A stretch of 64,000 nucleotides of DNA, taken from assembly GCA_030654395.1 (NCBI GenBank), contig JAURXM010000111.1, positions 18,951 to 82,950 on the forward strand, written 5' to 3'. Under the pieces are notes generated by a model. That model saw only the letters and a program-made list of their open reading frames with translations, had not been told where the DNA came from and searched no databases. This document shows, piece by piece, positions 18,924 to 29,425 of this stretch (positions are counted from its first letter, which is position 1; each line of letters starts with the position of its first letter). Made by a program: the position numbers and the translations under genes. Origin of the DNA: Aquabacterium sp. (GTDB taxonomy: Bacteria; Pseudomonadota; Gammaproteobacteria; Burkholderiales; Burkholderiaceae_C).

Positions 18924-20819
18924 GTGCCCATTTCACCTGCTGCCAACGCGCTTGATGCGTTGTCCACCGAGCCGCTGACCATCCTGCAAGAGGTCTTTGG
19001 CTACGCCGCCTTCCGTGGGCACCAGCAGGCCATCGTGGACCACGTCACCGGCGGCAGCGATGCACTGGTGTTGATGCCCACAGGGGGTGGCAAAAGCCTG
19101 TGCTACCAAATCCCGGCTATTGCGCGCCACCGTGCAGGCAAGGGTGTCACCGTGGTGGTGTCCCCCTTGATCGCCTTGATGCATGACCAAGTTGGTGCGC
19201 TTGAAGAGGTCGGCGTGCAAGCGGCCTTTTTGAACAGCTCGCTCAGCCTAGAGGACACCCAGCGCATCGAGCGCGAGATGATGGCTGGGCGCATGGTGTT
19301 GTTGTACGCGGCCCCCGAGCGCGTCACCAACGTGCGCTTTCAGGCGCAATTGGCCAGTCTGCACGAGCGCGGCTTGCTGAGCCTGTTTGCCATTGATGAG
19401 GCGCATTGCGTCAGCCAATGGGGCCACGACTTCCGCGAGAACTACCTGCAGCTCAACATCCTGCACGAACGATTCCCGGATGTGCCGCGCTTGGCGCTGA
19501 CCGCCACCGCCGACGATCAAACCCGCGCCGACATGATCGAGCGCCTGCAATTGCAAGATGCACGCGTGTTCATCAGCAGCTTTGACAGGCCCAACATCCG
19601 TTACGCCTTGGTTGAAAAGGACGAGCCACGCAAACAGTTGCTGCGCTTCATCCGCGATGGCCACGATGGGGATGCGGGCATCGTGTATTGCCAGAGCCGC
19701 AAAAAAGTCGAAGAGACCGCTGAGTGGTTGAACCAGCAAGACGGCATCACCGCTTTGCCCTACCACGCGGGGCTGGATGCGGGCGTGCGCCAAAAGAACC
19801 AGGATCGGTTCCTGCGTGAAGACGGTGTGGTCATGGTGGCCACCATCGCCTTTGGCATGGGCATCGACAAACCCGACGTGCGTTTTGTGGCCCACCTTGA
19901 TTTGCCCAAAAACATCGAGGCCTACTACCAAGAGACCGGCCGGGCAGGGCGCGACGGCACACCCGCCGATGCGTGGTTGACCTACGGCTTGGCCGATGTC
20001 GTCAACCAGCGCCGGATGATTGACGAGAGCCCTGCGCACGATGACTTCAAGCGGGTGCAGCGTGGCAAGCTGGATGCTTTGCTGGCGATGGCCGAATCCC
20101 ATGGCTGCCGCCGCGTCAGCCTGCTGGCCTATTTTGGCGAAGACAGCCAACCCTGCGGTAATTGCGACAACTGCCTGCACCCGCCTGCCACGTGGGACGG
20201 CACCGAGGCCAGCCGCAAGATACTGAGTGGCATCTACCGCTTCTGGCAACACGGCCAGCACCGGTTTGGTGCGGGGCACCTGATTGATGTGCTGCGTGGC
20301 AAGCTCACCGACAAGGTGGAGCAATACGGCCACCAAACACTGAGCACGTTTGGTGTGGGCGCCGACATGTCCGAAAACCAATGGCGTGCCGTGCTGCGCC
20401 AGATGGTGGCGCTGGGCCATGTGGTGGCAGAGGGCGAGTACAACACCTTGACCTTGACCGACTCAGCGCGTGCGGTTTTGCGTGGCGAGGTTCAACTGAC
20501 CCTGCGCGAGGCGGCCGATGCGCCCAAGCGTGGCCGTGCCGCCCGCACGACCAGCAAGCCCTCTGCCAGTGCTGATTTGAATGGTGACGCTTTGGCCCGT
20601 TTCGCCGATCTGAAAGCGTGGCGGGCTGGCGTGGCACGCGAGCACAACTTGCCCGCCTACATTGTGTTTAACGACGCCACGCTGGCCGACATGGCCCGTA
20701 TCGCCCCGCAAACCTTGGGTGAGATGGGCGGCATCAGCGGGGTGGGGGCGAAAAAGCTGCAGGCCTATGGCGATCAGATCCTGGCGGTGCTTAATCCGTT
20801 GTTTTCTGGCGACGCATAG
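18924..20819 (+). CDS. recQ: ATP-dependent DNA helicase RecQ
   Basis: A 631-residue superfamily 2 helicase acting 3'-5' in recombination and repair. Walker A is MPTGGGKS, the DEAH box and aromatic-rich loop read [15 protein letters not shown], and motif VI is [10 protein letters not shown]. The RecQ zinc site is visible (CGNCDNC with an upstream Cys), followed by the RQC winged helix. The C-terminal HRDC domain covers about residues 545-625. The start is GTG at 18924. Length is typical of RecQ with a single HRDC domain. Confidence 0.95.
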   Translation: MPISPAANALDALSTEPLTILQEVFGYAAFRGHQQAIVDHVTGGSDALVLMPTGGGKSLCYQIPAIARHRAGKGVTVVVSPLIALMHDQVGALEEVGVQAAFLNSSLSLEDTQRIEREMMAGRMVLLYAAPERVTNVRFQAQLASLHERGLLSLFAIDEAHCVSQWGHDFRENYLQLNILHERFPDVPRLALTATADDQTRADMIERLQLQDARVFISSFDRPNIRYALVEKDEPRKQLLRFIRDGHDGDAGIVYCQSRKKVEETAEWLNQQDGITALPYHAGLDAGVRQKNQDRFLREDGVVMVATIAFGMGIDKPDVRFVAHLDLPKNIEAYYQETGRAGRDGTPADAWLTYGLADVVNQRRMIDESPAHDDFKRVQRGKLDALLAMAESHGCRRVSLLAYFGEDSQPCGNCDNCLHPPATWDGTEASRKILSGIYRFWQHGQHRFGAGHLIDVLRGKLTDKVEQYGHQTLSTFGVGADMSENQWRAVLRQMVALGHVVAEGEYNTLTLTDSARAVLRGEVQLTLREAADAPKRGRAARTTSKPSASADLNGDALARFADLKAWRAGVAREHNLPAYIVFNDATLADMARIAPQTLGEMGGISGVGAKKLQAYGDQILAVLNPLFSGDA

Positions 20820-20967
20820 TGCATTTTCTTGCCCTCAAGACCTGTCACGATTCTTGCTTAATAAGCCTTCGGTGTACTTTCAGTCCCAGAATAAGCGATG
20901 TGATCAAGGCCTTTTTCGGCATATCTATCGTTTGATTTTTTGTTCATTTCATTGATTGGAGAACCTG

Positions 20968-22020
20968 ATGTTCGCAAAGAAAAACTTGGTGGCTGCGGCT
21001 GCTCTGATGGCCTTGGCCGGTGTTGCTCAAGCTCAATCGAGCGTCAAGCTGTACGGCACGGTTGACATGTCTGTGGGCTCTTTCTCTCGCGCACACGCCA
21101 CAGGCGCAGCAGCCCGCACGACCAACGTGTCCAGCGGCAGCATGATGACCAGCTTCTTGGGTTTTGCTGGCTCTGAGGATCTGGGCGGCGGCTTGAAGGC
21201 CGAATTCGCACTGGAAACCTTCTTGGCTGGTGACACTGGCTCCACATTGCCGAATAACGCTGGTTACTTCTGGGGCCGTGCCTCGAACGTCGCTTTGAGC
21301 GGTGGCTTCGGTAAGGTGGCTTTGGGTCAGTACGACAACCCACTGTTCACATCTGGTTACACCTACAACCCGTTTGGCAGCTCAATGACGTTCTCGCCAA
21401 CGATGCGCCATTTCAACTACCTCGGCACGGCTGTTCAAACAAACATCGCCGGTGCTGGCGTTGGTTTTGACACTGGTTGGGTGAACTCGGTGACGTATGA
21501 GTCGCCAGTGATGTCTGGCTTCCAAGGTATCGCGCAAGTTGCGGCCAAAGAAGCCACAGGCACTGCCAACAAGAACAGCTCTTCAGTGGCTGTGTCTTAC
21601 AACGCAGGCCCACTGAGCGCCATGCTGACCTATGTCAAGGGTGGTGTGACCACGGCTCCATCGGTTACAGCCTACACAGCCAACGAAAAGGTCTGGAACT
21701 TGGGTGCCAGCTATGACTTCGGCGTGGTCAAGGCCTTCGGTCAGTACACCGACATCAATGACAGCACCAACGCTGGCAAAGACAAGATCTTTCAACTGGG
21801 CGTGTCCGTGCCTGTGACTGACAAGGCCGCTGTGTTGGCCTCCTTTGGTCAGTTGAAGAACAAGGTCGCTGGCGTGAGCACCAAGAATGAAGTGCTGTCA
21901 CTGGGCTACGACTACACCTTGTCCAAGCGCACCGACGTGTACGGCGTGTTCATGAACGAGCGTCAGTCCGCGCTGACTTCAGGTCAATCCTTCGCTGTTG
22001 GCATCAAGCACAACTTCTGA
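20968..22020 (+). CDS. Gram-negative trimeric porin (Omp32-like)
   Basis: A 350-residue outer-membrane 16-strand porin of the Burkholderiales type. The signal peptide (FAKKNLVAAAALMALAGVAQA, positions 2-22) is followed by SSVKLYGTVDMSV, and the C terminus ends in HNF, whose terminal aromatic is the BAM signal. The ATG at 20968 is chosen for its GGAG site 8 nt upstream; a TTG at 20956 is in frame but unlikely. It is a single gene with a strong double-hairpin terminator, as for an abundant protein. Confidence 0.95.
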   Translation: MFAKKNLVAAAALMALAGVAQAQSSVKLYGTVDMSVGSFSRAHATGAAARTTNVSSGSMMTSFLGFAGSEDLGGGLKAEFALETFLAGDTGSTLPNNAGYFWGRASNVALSGGFGKVALGQYDNPLFTSGYTYNPFGSSMTFSPTMRHFNYLGTAVQTNIAGAGVGFDTGWVNSVTYESPVMSGFQGIAQVAAKEATGTANKNSSSVAVSYNAGPLSAMLTYVKGGVTTAPSVTAYTANEKVWNLGASYDFGVVKAFGQYTDINDSTNAGKDKIFQLGVSVPVTDKAAVLASFGQLKNKVAGVSTKNEVLSLGYDYTLSKRTDVYGVFMNERQSALTSGQSFAVGIKHNF

Positions 22021-22034
22021 TCGATCACTGATTG

Positions 22035-22092
22035 ATGCATGCACGGTGTGGTGCATGCATGAAAAACGCCCCATCACGGGGCGTTTTTTTTT
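22035..22092 (+). terminator. Double-hairpin terminator after the porin
   Basis: First a perfect 10-bp stem, ATGCATGCAC/GTGCATGCAT (22035-22044 with 22051-22060). Then a 9-bp stem, AAACGCCCC/GGGGCGTTT (22064-22072 with 22078-22086), running into a T tract to 22092. The second is a classic Rho-independent terminator. It also lies downstream of the convergent metW gene. Confidence 0.92.
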
Positions 22093-22115
22093 GGCCAAAC
22101 GCCGCTGATGCACCG

Positions 22116-22703
22116 CTATCGGTTGTGTTCAAACTGGAACACGGCCGTGCTGGCGGTCAAATTGGGCCATGTGGTCATCATCTCGCCGTTGTGCAGTCCA
22201 AATGACGCTGTGATGTGCAGGCCGTTCTTGCGTGCCAGCATCTCAAAGTCAGCAAACGTGGCCACGCGGATGTTGGGCGTGTCATACCACTGGTAGGGCA
22301 GCGCCTTGGTCACCGGCATGCGCCCGCGCAACACGCTCAAGCGGTGCCGCCAATGGGCAAAATTAGGGAAGCTCACCAAGCCGATCCGGCCTACACGGGC
22401 GGTTTCACGCAACATCGCTTCGGTATTGCGCAGGTGCTGCAAGGTGTCGAGCTGCAGCACGACATCAAAGCTGTTGTCCTCAAACAGGCTCAGGCCTTCT
22501 TCCAAATTGCGTTGGATGACGTTGACGCCTCGGCGCACACACTCCAGCACCTTGGCATCGTCCAGTTCAATGCCGTAACCCGTGCACTGGCGGGTGTCGC
22601 GCAAATAGGCCAGTAAGGTGCCGTCGCCGCAACCCAAATCCAGCACGCGCGAGCCGGGCGGGATCAAGTCGGCAATCACTTGGTGGATGGCGCGCTCAGT
22701 CAT
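22116..22703 (-). CDS. metW: Methionine biosynthesis protein MetW
   Basis: A 195-residue class I SAM-methyltransferase-fold protein with the motif [12 protein letters not shown] at about residues 20-31. MetW is found next to MetX in many proteobacteria and works with it in homoserine acylation. The start overlaps the metX stop by 4 nt (ATGA), so the two are translationally coupled. Length is typical. Confidence 0.95.
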   Translation of the reverse strand: MTERAIHQVIADLIPPGSRVLDLGCGDGTLLAYLRDTRQCTGYGIELDDAKVLECVRRGVNVIQRNLEEGLSLFEDNSFDVVLQLDTLQHLRNTEAMLRETARVGRIGLVSFPNFAHWRHRLSVLRGRMPVTKALPYQWYDTPNIRVATFADFEMLARKNGLHITASFGLHNGEMMTTWPNLTASTAVFQFEHNR

Positions 22704-23860
22704 GTGGTCAGCTCGGCTGCAATCCGGTCAAAGTAAGCCCTGACGACACCGTGGTAACGCGGATCGTCAAGCAAGAAGGCGTCGTGCCCGTGGGGGGCAT
22801 CGATCTCGGCGTAGCTCACGTCATGGCGGTGGTCGACCAGCGCCTTGACGATCTCGCGCGATCGCGCTGGTGAGAAGCGCCAGTCTGTCGTGAAGCTGAT
22901 GACCAAGAACTTGGCCACGGCTTTGGCCAGCGCGGCAGACAAGTCGCCCCCGTGATGGCGGGCCGGGTCAAAGTAGTCCAGCGCACGCGTGATCAGCAAA
23001 TAGGTGTTGGCATCAAAGTAATCGCTGAACTTGTCACCTTGATAGCGCAGGTAGCTTTCAACTTGGAACTCGATGTCTTGGGTGCTGTAGCTGGGGCTGT
23101 CACCCAACTCACGTCCAACCAATTGGCGCCCGAACTTCTTCTCCATCACGTCGTCTGACAAATAGGTGATGTGCCCAATCATGCGTGCCACACCCAAGCC
23201 GTGGCGGGGCACCACGCCATACTGGTAGTAGTGGCCACGGTGGAAGTCCGGGTCGGTCACGATGGCGCGGCGTGCCACCTCGTTGAAGGCGATGTTTTGG
23301 GCTGACAGATTGGGTGCGGTCGCCACGGCGACACAGTGGCGTACGCGCTCGGGGTATTGCAAAGTCCAGCTCAAGGCTTGCATGCCACCTAAGCTGCCGC
23401 CCAACACTGCTGCCAATTGCATGATCCCTAGTCGCTCCAGCAGCAAGGCTTGGGCGTTGACCCAGTCCTCCACCGTCACCACGGGGAAGTCGGCACCATA
23501 AATGCGGCCTGTGCTGGGGTCGGTGTGCATCGGCCCGGTCGAGCCAAAGCAAGAACCGGGGTTGTTGATGCAAATCACGAAGAACTTGTCTGTATCGAGT
23601 GGCTTGCCTGGCCCAATCAGGTTGTCCCACCAACCCAAGCTGCGGTCGATGGCTTGGCCTTTTCTATCGGCATGAAAGCCCGCCACATGGTGCGACGCGT
23701 TGAGCGCGTGGCAAACCAGCACGGCATTGCTGCGCCCGGCATTGAGTCGGCCATAGGTCTCGTAGACCAGGTTGTAGTCGCACAAGGCCGCGCCGCTTTG
23801 CAGTGGCAGCGGCGAGGCAAAATGCATGGAGGCAGGGGTAACGACCCCAAGGGAAGACAT
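22700..23860 (-). CDS. metX: Homoserine O-acyltransferase MetX
   Basis: A 386-residue alpha/beta-hydrolase-fold enzyme that activates homoserine for methionine synthesis. The nucleophile is S156 in GGSLGGMQ, and the catalytic His lies in [12 protein letters not shown] near the C terminus. The acyl donor (acetyl- or succinyl-CoA) cannot be told from sequence reading alone. The start at 23860 (MSSLGVV) is preferred over 23884, which would place the start on the edge of the terminator hairpin. Expression is probably set by the SAM-II riboswitch and attenuator immediately upstream. Confidence 0.95.
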   Translation of the reverse strand: MSSLGVVTPASMHFASPLPLQSGAALCDYNLVYETYGRLNAGRSNAVLVCHALNASHHVAGFHADRKGQAIDRSLGWWDNLIGPGKPLDTDKFFVICINNPGSCFGSTGPMHTDPSTGRIYGADFPVVTVEDWVNAQALLLERLGIMQLAAVLGGSLGGMQALSWTLQYPERVRHCVAVATAPNLSAQNIAFNEVARRAIVTDPDFHRGHYYQYGVVPRHGLGVARMIGHITYLSDDVMEKKFGRQLVGRELGDSPSYSTQDIEFQVESYLRYQGDKFSDYFDANTYLLITRALDYFDPARHHGGDLSAALAKAVAKFLVISFTTDWRFSPARSREIVKALVDHRHDVSYAEIDAPHGHDAFLLDDPRYHGVVRAYFDRIAAELTT

Positions 23861-23883
23861 GACGCTACGACAGTGAATAGACA

Positions 23884-23918
23884 ATAAAAAACCGGCCTTG
23901 CAACAAAGCAGGGCCGGT
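23884..23918 (-). terminator. Attenuator terminator in the metX leader
   Basis: On the reverse strand ACCGGCC pairs with GGCCGGT (23912-23918 with 23891-23897) and runs into TTTTTTA. It lies between the SAM-II aptamer and the metX start, where a terminator only makes sense as a regulated attenuator. Its 5' arm contains GCCCT (23910-23914), which can instead pair with AGGGC at the 3' end of the aptamer (23926-23930). Confidence 0.85.
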
Positions 23919-23926
23919 GAGCAGCG

Positions 23927-23977
23927 CCCTCTTTAGCGGCATTTTTTGAGCGCCCGCAATCCGGATAAATCGGCGCT
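23927..23977 (-). promoter_or_regulatory. SAM-II riboswitch aptamer upstream of metX
   Basis: On the reverse strand the 51-nt segment has P1 AGCGCC/GGCGCT (23972-23977 with 23949-23954). Its loop reads GATTTATCCGGATTGC, against GAUUUAACCGUAUUGC in the structurally known metX SAM-II RNA. The 3' part AAATGCCGCTAAAGAGGG matches AAAUGUAGCUAAAAAGGG of that RNA. The terminal GGG can pair back to TCC in the loop, as the pseudoknot requires. Binding of S-adenosylmethionine should reduce metXW expression. The alignment is from memory of the known RNA, not from a search. Confidence 0.88.
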
Positions 23978-23985
23978 ATGGCCGA

Positions 23986-24015
23986 AGTGTAGCGCCAAAA
24001 TTCCCTCTCAACCAA
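23986..24015 (-). promoter_or_regulatory. Candidate promoter for the metX leader
   Basis: TTGGTT (24010-24015) and TACACT (23986-23991) with an 18-nt spacer. It is a weak match to sigma-70, but it would start the RNA just before the P1 stem of the aptamer, as expected. Confidence 0.35.
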
Positions 24016-24110
24016 GCGCATGCATGCGTCAATTAAGCATCGTTCTATGCGGCATTCAGCTTGACTGGGGTCTGGATAAGGCCCTTAGCATGGCGATCAA
24101 GGAGACAAGC

Positions 24111-25766
24111 ATGCCAAGATGGTTACTCAAACTCAATGACTACGTCCCCATTCGCTATGGCGCTTGGGTGTTGGCTTTGCTTGGCTTGGTGAGCGGGCTA
24201 GCCATGTGGTGGCTGCAAGGGCACAGTTCTGGGCCTTGGTTGACCTTGGTCTCCGGGGCCTTGACGGTAGTGGGCTTCAATGACATGCGACAGTCCAGTC
24301 GCTCGGTGTTGCGCAACTACCCGGTCATCGGGCACATGCGCTATTTGCTGGAGTTTGTGCGCCCAGAGCTGCGCCAGTATTTCATCGAGAGTGACAACGA
24401 GGCTGCGCCGTTCTCGCGTCAGCAGCGTTCCCTTGTTTACCAGCGCGCCAAAGGCGAGTCCGACAAGCGTCCGTTTGGCACCCAAAAAGATGTGACCGCC
24501 ACCGGCTACGAGTGGATCAGCCATTCTTTGGTGCCCAGCCATGTGCCATCCCCAGACTTTCGGGTCACGATTGGTGCCGGTGGCTCATCTTGTACGCAAC
24601 CTTATAGCGCCAGCGTTTTCAACATCTCGGCCATGAGCTTTGGTGCTTTGAGTGCCAATGCCATTTTGGCTTTGAACGCAGGGGCCAAGAAAGGCGGCTT
24701 TGCACACGACACAGGTGAGGGCTCGATCAGCCAATATCACCGTGAACCGGGCGGAGACTTGATTTGGGAGATCGGCTCAGGCTACTTTGGGTGCCGCAAT
24801 GACGCTGGTCAGTTTGATGCCGATAAGTTCATGATCAACGCGCGTGAGCCGCAGGTCAAGATGATTGAGCTCAAGCTCAGTCAAGGCGCCAAGCCCGGCC
24901 ATGGCGGCGTGTTGCCTGGCCCGAAGGTGACGCCTGAAATCGCCGCCGCACGGGGTGTGCCTGTCGGTGTCGACTGCGTCTCGCCTGCCAGCCATGGTGC
25001 GTTCTCGACACCCATTGAGATGATGCAGTTCATTGAACGCTTGAGGCAATTGTCAGGCGGCAAACCGGTCGGCTTTAAATTCTGTATCGGCCATGTGTGG
25101 GAGTGGTTCGCGTTGGTCAAGGCCATGCTTCACACGGGTATCTGGCCCGATTTCATCGTGGTGGACGGTGCCGAGGGCGGCACGGGTGCGGCACCTTTGG
25201 AGTTCACAGACCACGTTGGCGCGCCGCTGCAAGAGGGGCTTTTGCTGGTGCACAATACGCTGGTAGGCGTCGGCGAGCGCCACCGAGTCAAGATTGGTTG
25301 TGCGGGCAAGGTGATCAGCGCGTTTGATGTGGCACGCATGATGGCCTTGGGCGCAGATTGGTGCAATTCGGCGCGGGGCTTCATGTTTGCGCTGGGGTGC
25401 ATTCAGGCGCAAACCTGCCATACAGGTGAGTGCCCAACCGGCGTGACTTCACAAGACCCTTGGCGCCAACGCGCTTTGGTTGTGCCCGACAAGGCTGAGC
25501 GCGTCTACCGTTTCCACCACAACACCCTGTTTGCGCTGCATGAGCTGGTTCAGGCGGCAGGTTTGCACCACCCTAATGAGATCTCTGCGGATCACATTTT
25601 GAGGCGTGTATCGGGTGTGGATGTGGGGCGTTTGGCCAATTTGCTGCCCTACATGAAGCACGGCGAGCTGCTGGCGGCAGAGCGTGGCGAGGTGCCTTGG
25701 ACGCAAGCCGGGTTCGAGCAATATTGGCAGCGAGCCCGAGCGGACTCTTTTGCCCCGGCTGACTGA
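24111..25766 (+). CDS. FMN-binding glutamate synthase family protein
   Basis: A 551-residue protein with one or two N-terminal membrane segments (residues about 15-55), followed by the FMN-binding TIM barrel of glutamate synthase (MSFGALSANAILALN, GPKVTPEIAAARGV, VDGAEGGTGAAP). The iron-sulfur ligands have the GltB spacing C-x5-C-x4-C (CIQAQTCHTGEC). It lacks the glutaminase domain of GltB, so it is a stand-alone FMN/Fe-S synthase-domain protein whose substrate is not established. The start at 24111 has AAGGAG 9 nt upstream. Confidence 0.9.
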   Translation: MPRWLLKLNDYVPIRYGAWVLALLGLVSGLAMWWLQGHSSGPWLTLVSGALTVVGFNDMRQSSRSVLRNYPVIGHMRYLLEFVRPELRQYFIESDNEAAPFSRQQRSLVYQRAKGESDKRPFGTQKDVTATGYEWISHSLVPSHVPSPDFRVTIGAGGSSCTQPYSASVFNISAMSFGALSANAILALNAGAKKGGFAHDTGEGSISQYHREPGGDLIWEIGSGYFGCRNDAGQFDADKFMINAREPQVKMIELKLSQGAKPGHGGVLPGPKVTPEIAAARGVPVGVDCVSPASHGAFSTPIEMMQFIERLRQLSGGKPVGFKFCIGHVWEWFALVKAMLHTGIWPDFIVVDGAEGGTGAAPLEFTDHVGAPLQEGLLLVHNTLVGVGERHRVKIGCAGKVISAFDVARMMALGADWCNSARGFMFALGCIQAQTCHTGECPTGVTSQDPWRQRALVVPDKAERVYRFHHNTLFALHELVQAAGLHHPNEISADHILRRVSGVDVGRLANLLPYMKHGELLAAERGEVPWTQAGFEQYWQRARADSFAPAD

Positions 25767-25789
25767 CCTGCTTCGTCTGCGTCGTTTGC

Positions 25790-26410
25790 TTAGGCGGTGG
25801 GCGGCGCTGTGTCGATGAAGCTTTGACGCTGAGAGAGCTTCTCGAACAGTTTGTCCAAGTTCTGATAGTCGCCGCGCCAGTCGATGTGTGCGAAGCGAAA
25901 GTCCAGATAACCCAAGGCGCTGCCCACAGCGATGTCGGCCAAGCTGTGGTGGATGCCGTTGCACCAAGGCCGCTCGCCTAAGCCGCGGCTCATGGCTTTG
26001 AGGCTGGCGTGGATTTTACCCATTTGCCTGTCGATCCAAGCTTGGCTGCGCTGGGCGTCGGTTCTGCCGTCCCACGTTTGCTCCATGCGTGCCGATATGG
26101 CGGCATCCAACAAGCCGTCAGCCATGGCCTCCCAGGTGCGCACTTCGACGCGTTCGCGCCCGCTCAAGGGGATGAGCTTGCCCACGGGTGACAGCGTGTC
26201 GACGTACTCGACGATGACGCGCGAGTCAAAAACCGCCTCGCCGCCATCCATCACCAAGCAAGGCACTTTACCTAGGGGGTTGGCCGCCATGATCGTGGTG
26301 TCAGCTGACCACACGTCTTCGACTTCGAACTTGTAGTCGAGCTTTTTCTCGGCCAGCACGATGCGCACTTTGCGTACGAAGGGGCTGGTCAGTGATCCGA
26401 TCAATTTCAT
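25790..26410 (-). CDS. Glutathione S-transferase family protein
   Basis: A 206-residue protein with a thioredoxin-like N-terminal domain (MKLIGSLTSPFVRKVRIVLAE, where a Ser stands at the usual catalytic position) and a cis-Pro segment, GKVPCLV, followed by EAVFDSRVIVEY, typical of glutathione binding. The C-terminal domain is helical. It resembles the YibF/stringent-starvation-like GST group. It converges with the glutamate-synthase-like gene with only 23 bp between stops. Substrate unknown. Confidence 0.92.
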   Translation of the reverse strand: MKLIGSLTSPFVRKVRIVLAEKKLDYKFEVEDVWSADTTIMAANPLGKVPCLVMDGGEAVFDSRVIVEYVDTLSPVGKLIPLSGRERVEVRTWEAMADGLLDAAISARMEQTWDGRTDAQRSQAWIDRQMGKIHASLKAMSRGLGERPWCNGIHHSLADIAVGSALGYLDFRFAHIDWRGDYQNLDKLFEKLSQRQSFIDTAPPTA

Positions 26411-26469
26411 TCTGTTTGGTCTGTGTGTTTGCGGCGATTTTAGGCTATGACAAGCGTAGGTGTTTTTTG

Positions 26470-27891
26470 ATGCGCTTAACTACCCAATATGGGGGTTTTG
26501 CTATAGAAATTCCGCGTAGTACCGTTACATTTGATGCACAAATGAGCAAACACGGTGGTCGATCAGCAGTAAGGGTGATCCGTCTGGAGGCGTTTGCGCC
26601 ACAGCGGGTGGCGACCCAGCCTGCGCCTGTGCCTGCGCAGTCGCCGCCACCGCCGCCTGATCCAATGTGGGGCAGTTTGCCTTTTGTCCCTTGGCCTAAC
26701 CCGATTGGGTCAGCCTCTGTGCACGCGGCTGCCCCACGGCCTGTGCAGGTCGCGACGGTCACGGCACCTCGGTCCAAGCAAATGCCCTATGGTGCCGTCA
26801 CCAGTTGGCCAGTGCGCTTTCAGGGTGTTGGCAATGACTATGCCGGACTGTGGATGCGCAACTTGCTTTTGACCCTCATGAGCTTGGGTTTGTATTTGCC
26901 GTGGGCCAGGGTGCTCAACCAGCGTTATTTGATGCGCCAGACCACGGTGGCAGGGCATGTGCTGGACTATCACGAGCCCGCTAGCTATGTTTCGCGCCGA
27001 TATGCTTTGGCCGCTTGCCTTGTTGCGGGGGTGGCGGGGGCCTGGGCCGGGTCGACCATGGCTGGCATGTTGGCGTCCTCGCTGGCCTTGTCGGTGTGGC
27101 CTTTGCTGGTCTTTATGAGCCTGAACCACCATGTTGCCCATATCAGTTGGGCACACAGGCGTTTGGCGTTGGACGGCCCGTTTCAAGATGTCTACCGTGC
27201 CATGTGGTTGCCCTTGGCCAGTGGCGGGGCGCTGGCGTGGTTGTTGATGGCGGCGAGCATCGTGCACAGGCCAGGGGCTTGGATGCTGTGGGGTGTCATC
27301 TTGGGCTTGTGGCTGATGGCCATGCCTTTGTTTGTTTGGACGTGGTTTCGTTTCCGTCAAGGGCACTTGCGTTTGGGCCCTTTGCGCCTGCGCTGGCGTG
27401 CAGAGAGCGACGAAGTCGTCGTGTTGTTTGGGCGTACCTTGGCGTGGACGATGTTGACCACCTTGTTCAGCATGGGCATGGCGGCCATGGCTGTGGCTGC
27501 CGTATTGGTGATCCGGGGTCGCTTGTCCTTGAATGTGCAGCATGTGCTGCTGCTGGCGGTGTGTGCGGTGGTGGGTACTGCGGTGCAACCTTATCTTCAA
27601 GCCCACTTGTTCAATCTGGTGTGGGACAAAACCGGCAACCAATACATGCGCATACGCAGCAAGCTGTCTGTAGCTGCCTTTGTGAAGCTGCAATGCCGAC
27701 ATGCTTTGTTGATGGTGTTCACGGCAGGTTTGTACTGGCCTTGGGCCGTGATTTCGTCTCGGCGCATGCGTGCGCAAGCACTGACCATCTGGTTGCGGGT
27801 GGATGCAGATGTCCTCAAAGACAATTGGCCCACCCATACGGCCTCACAGACCGGTAAAATGGCGGGTTCGCCTGCGCAGTCGCCCAGGTGA
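26470..27891 (+). CDS. DUF898 (YjgN-like) multi-span membrane protein with proline-rich N-terminal region
   Basis: About 473 residues from the ATG at 26470; a later ATG at 26542 is equally possible. The N-terminal 100 residues are soluble and include a Pro-rich linker (PAQSPPPPPDP). From about residue 120 the DUF898 pattern begins: FQGVGNDYAGLWMRNLLLTL, then LGLYLPWARVLNQRYL, and a second related block near the C terminus (FVKLQCRHALLMVFTAGLYWPWA). Several hydrophobic helices lie between. E. coli YjgN is a membrane protein of unknown function. It is next to purB, 33 bp away, probably by chance. Confidence 0.8.
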   Translation: MRLTTQYGGFAIEIPRSTVTFDAQMSKHGGRSAVRVIRLEAFAPQRVATQPAPVPAQSPPPPPDPMWGSLPFVPWPNPIGSASVHAAAPRPVQVATVTAPRSKQMPYGAVTSWPVRFQGVGNDYAGLWMRNLLLTLMSLGLYLPWARVLNQRYLMRQTTVAGHVLDYHEPASYVSRRYALAACLVAGVAGAWAGSTMAGMLASSLALSVWPLLVFMSLNHHVAHISWAHRRLALDGPFQDVYRAMWLPLASGGALAWLLMAASIVHRPGAWMLWGVILGLWLMAMPLFVWTWFRFRQGHLRLGPLRLRWRAESDEVVVLFGRTLAWTMLTTLFSMGMAAMAVAAVLVIRGRLSLNVQHVLLLAVCAVVGTAVQPYLQAHLFNLVWDKTGNQYMRIRSKLSVAAFVKLQCRHALLMVFTAGLYWPWAVISSRRMRAQALTIWLRVDADVLKDNWPTHTASQTGKMAGSPAQSPR

Positions 27892-29292
<1,401 letters not shown>

Positions 29293-29346
29293 CGGTTGAC
29301 TTGGCGCAAACGGTGCGCATTCATCCCTAGCCGGTGGGGTCGCAGC

Positions 29347-29360
29347 CCCTAAGTTTAGGG
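29347..29360. promoter_or_regulatory. Palindrome upstream of the third PEP-CTERM gene
   Basis: CCCTAAGTTTAGGG is a perfect 6-2-6 inverted repeat about 65 nt before the start codon. Its core resembles the TAAAGTTTA-type sites before the other two PEP-CTERM genes of the window. A regulator-binding role is inference. Confidence 0.4.
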
Positions 29361-29425
29361 ATGGCCCGATCTGGTGCGGTGCCTAGAGTGGTGAGTCTGC
29401 CTTTCACTACTCAATGGAGTTCACC

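Noticed and set aside
19248..20420. 390-codon open frame antisense to recQ
   Set aside because: The recQ frame is unambiguous with all helicase motifs; the antisense frame has no recognisable domain and reflects codon bias.
26710..27837. 375-codon open frame antisense to the DUF898 gene
   Set aside because: Antisense shadow of a membrane-protein gene, with an extremely Gln/His/Arg-rich translation.
29361..29378. Sigma-54-like TGGCCCG..GGTGC before the third PEP-CTERM gene
   Set aside because: The GG-GC distance is one base too long and the -12 element is poor.
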